Made by a program: the position numbers and the translations under genes. From assembly GCA_027032855.1 (NCBI GenBank), contig JALVLX010000235.1, forward strand, positions 1-7,442: a stretch of DNA of 7,442 nt, in the 5' to 3' direction. The stretch is from Flavobacteriales bacterium. Its GTDB lineage: Bacteria > Bacteroidota > Bacteroidia > Flavobacteriales > Flavobacteriaceae. The notes under the pieces were generated by a model. It was not told where the DNA came from and searched no databases. It saw nothing but the letters and a program-made list of their open reading frames with translations. This document shows, in pieces, positions 6,235 through 7,442 of the stretch (its first letter is position 1; each line of letters begins with the position of its first letter).

Positions 6235-7008
6235 TTAATCAAAATCTTGTGTGTCTCCTGCTTTTACACCTTGTGCATTATAAACGGTTCTTTCGTTGCC
6301 ATTTAGGTCTTTATGTATAAAAGCAACAACTCTTACATTTGATTTGTTATATGCAGATAAATCTATATCGTTAAAAGAAACGGACTTAACTTCTCCTTTT
6401 TTAACACTGATTTCATCTCCCATTCTGTCTGTTAATACTTTTCTAAACAAGTCAGGATGTTTGTATCCGGCAGCGGCACCGTTTTGTGCTCCCGGAGAAC
6501 TTTCAGGCACTTTATCTTCAATCACCATTACAGAAATAAAAGCATCAAAATTCTCTGTACCTGCATATTTTACCTTAACATTCATTTTGTCACCACTGAC
6601 TGATGTTTCTATTTTTATACCACAGGTCGGAGTTTCTGAAAGACTTTGACTGACTTTACTCTCCCAGTTAGCACGTGAACCGGCTTCTCCGTTTCTATTA
6701 ACAACACCGCCCGGATAACCGTAATGATTAAATTTATTATCATAATAAGCACCATCACTTACTTCAAACGAATCGCCTATATGATAAGAAATGGCATAAA
6801 ACGTGTCAGGATAACTTGATTCAATTTGTCTGATAATATTCGCTCCATCAGGACAAAAACCGCACCATTCACCGGTAAATTCTTCTAAAATAGCTTTTTT
6901 GGTAAAACTTTCTGGAGCTACCTCATCTTCTCCTTTGTCTTTTTTACAAGACACATTTGTCAGTAAAAAAACACTTAACAGTAATAGTAATAAACTTTTT
7001 GTTTTCAT
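6235..7008 (-). CDS. Omp28-related lipoprotein with thioredoxin-like fold
   Basis: This 257-residue protein starts with a lipoprotein signal peptide: MKTKS, a Leu-rich core (6-16) and the lipobox LTNVSC, making Cys21 the lipidated residue. The mature N terminus is CKKDKGEDE, a charged tether; acidic residues just after the lipid Cys are associated with surface export in some Bacteroidota, but this match is loose. A thioredoxin-like domain follows: ILEEFTGEWCGFCPDG carries a CxxC pair (Cys49, Cys52), and GYPGGVVNR (97-105) supplies a candidate cis-proline loop (Pro99). The EEFTG-WCGFCP signature is characteristic of the Omp28-related family, envelope proteins of Bacteroidota. Residues ~125-250 form a beta-rich C-terminal region with one more Cys (CGIKIETSV). 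A role in thiol-disulfide exchange in the periplasm or at the outer membrane is likely from the motif, but the substrate is unknown. The gene has its own predicted promoter and terminator, so it is probably monocistronic. Confidence 0.88.
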   Translation of the reverse strand: MKTKSLLLLLLSVFLLTNVSCKKDKGEDEVAPESFTKKAILEEFTGEWCGFCPDGANIIRQIESSYPDTFYAISYHIGDSFEVSDGAYYDNKFNHYGYPGGVVNRNGEAGSRANWESKVSQSLSETPTCGIKIETSVSGDKMNVKVKYAGTENFDAFISVMVIEDKVPESSPGAQNGAAAGYKHPDLFRKVLTDRMGDEISVKKGEVKSVSFNDIDLSAYNKSNVRVVAFIHKDLNGNERTVYNAQGVKAGDTQDFD

Positions 7009-7073
7009 TTAATTTTAATTTTTTATGGTTAATTATAATGTTTTTCTCATCTATAACGAAAAAAACCTTGCAA

Positions 7074-7081
7074 CAAATATA
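7074..7081 (-). promoter_or_regulatory. Bacteroidota-type promoter (-7 box) of the Omp28-like gene
   Basis: On the minus strand TATATTTG (7081-7074) is an exact match to the -7 box TAnnTTTG. It lies 65 nt upstream of the lipoprotein ATG, so transcription would start near 7067 with a ~60-nt A/T-rich leader. No clear TTG appears at -33; that region is a run of A and T. Confidence 0.55.
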
Positions 7082-7110
7082 AAGAAAAAATTTTTTTAAT
7101 GTGATAATAA

Positions 7111-7442
7111 TCACTTTTTTGAAAAAACCATCTCAAATTTTGCCGCTTCTTTTACTTTATCCAAGCTAAAAATATCCGTATAAATTTTTCCTTTTACATA
7201 GTCCGACGCTTGACTGCCATAAAACGGACTTGCCGGATTGCCACTTATACCTGAAGGCAATATGCTATACGATTGATTCCAATCTGCCGTATTAAAAATA
7301 TGTTTTTCAGAAGCACCGAAATCGGCAGTAAATCCTGAAACGGCAGGATAGGTAAACGGATTGACCGTGTTGGGATTGCCCGGCGCTTTAAATTCCCGGT
7401 TCAAATCAAATGCAAAATCCAGCAGTTTTACTTTTCCTAACG
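7111..7442 (-). CDS. Penicillin-acylase-family protein, C-terminal 109 residues (cut by window edge)
   Basis: The reading frame is open from the right edge of the window (first whole codon at 7440) to the TGA at 7111, so only the 3' end is present and no start should be assigned inside the window; an in-frame TTG at 7404 is internal. The visible piece matches the C terminus of the beta chain of penicillin-acylase-family N-terminal-nucleophile amidases: LGKVKLLDFAFDLNREF, then FKAPGNPNTVNP, then HIFNTADWNQSYSILPSGIS, and the family's GxSGNPxSPxY signature (SGISGNPASPFYGSQ). In this family a precursor is exported and cleaves itself into two chains to expose a catalytic Ser; those residues lie outside the window. 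The substrate (beta-lactam, N-acyl homoserine lactone or other amide) cannot be told from this part. The stop is 102 nt before the next leftward gene's ATG, which has its own promoter. Confidence 0.85.
   Translation of the reverse strand, partial: LGKVKLLDFAFDLNREFKAPGNPNTVNPFTYPAVSGFTADFGASEKHIFNTADWNQSYSILPSGISGNPASPFYGSQASDYVKGKIYTDIFSLDKVKEAAKFEMVFSKK

Noticed and set aside
7101..7114. Hairpin GTGAT-AATA-ATCAC at the end of the penicillin-acylase gene
   Set aside because: The stem is only 5 bp, it overlaps the stop codon, and the T run lies on the wrong side for the leftward transcript; it may be a chance palindrome.

Overview
The window looks like chromosomal DNA of a member of the Bacteroidota, probably a flavobacterium-like lineage. 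The signs are A/T-rich DNA with very A/T-rich intergenic stretches, TAnnTTTG-type -7 promoter boxes (clear at 2453-2460 and, on the minus strand, at 7074-7081), an Omp28-type lipoprotein, and a RecB/AddA-like helicase-nuclease of the kind common in that phylum. The exact genus cannot be read from the sequence.

Layout. The left three quarters (56-5761) is read rightwards. It holds a glutamate-cysteine-ligase-like enzyme fused to a CBS-domain pair, then a small double-CDGSH iron-sulfur protein gene that is broken by one missing base and has repeat DNA at its 5' end, and then a 1080-residue UvrD-type helicase with a C-terminal PD-(D/E)XK nuclease domain. The right quarter is read leftwards. It holds the last 109 codons of a penicillin-acylase-family protein cut by the window edge, an Omp28/thioredoxin-like lipoprotein, and a previously unlisted 47-residue small ORF at 5944-6087 with a near-perfect sigma-54 (-24/-12) promoter in front of it. 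The two halves converge on a strong hairpin at 5874-5904 that can terminate both directions.

Repeats. Four copies of a ~44-bp intergenic element (two hairpins joined by a 12-nt linker) lie in two pairs, at 2014-2118 and 5781-5871, either side of the helicase gene and all in the same orientation. The left and right pairs differ by a compensatory G-C to A-T change in the first stem, which suggests that the folded form matters. One copy overlaps the start of the CDGSH gene and is read in frame.

Functionally, the genes do not form an obvious pathway: redox/thiol-related functions (ligase, CDGSH, thioredoxin-like lipoprotein) are near one another, but the spacing, promoters and terminators point to independent transcription units. 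I do not see a novel multi-gene defence or mobile system. The most noteworthy items are the sigma-54-driven small protein and the structured repeat that contributes coding sequence to a (possibly decaying) gene.
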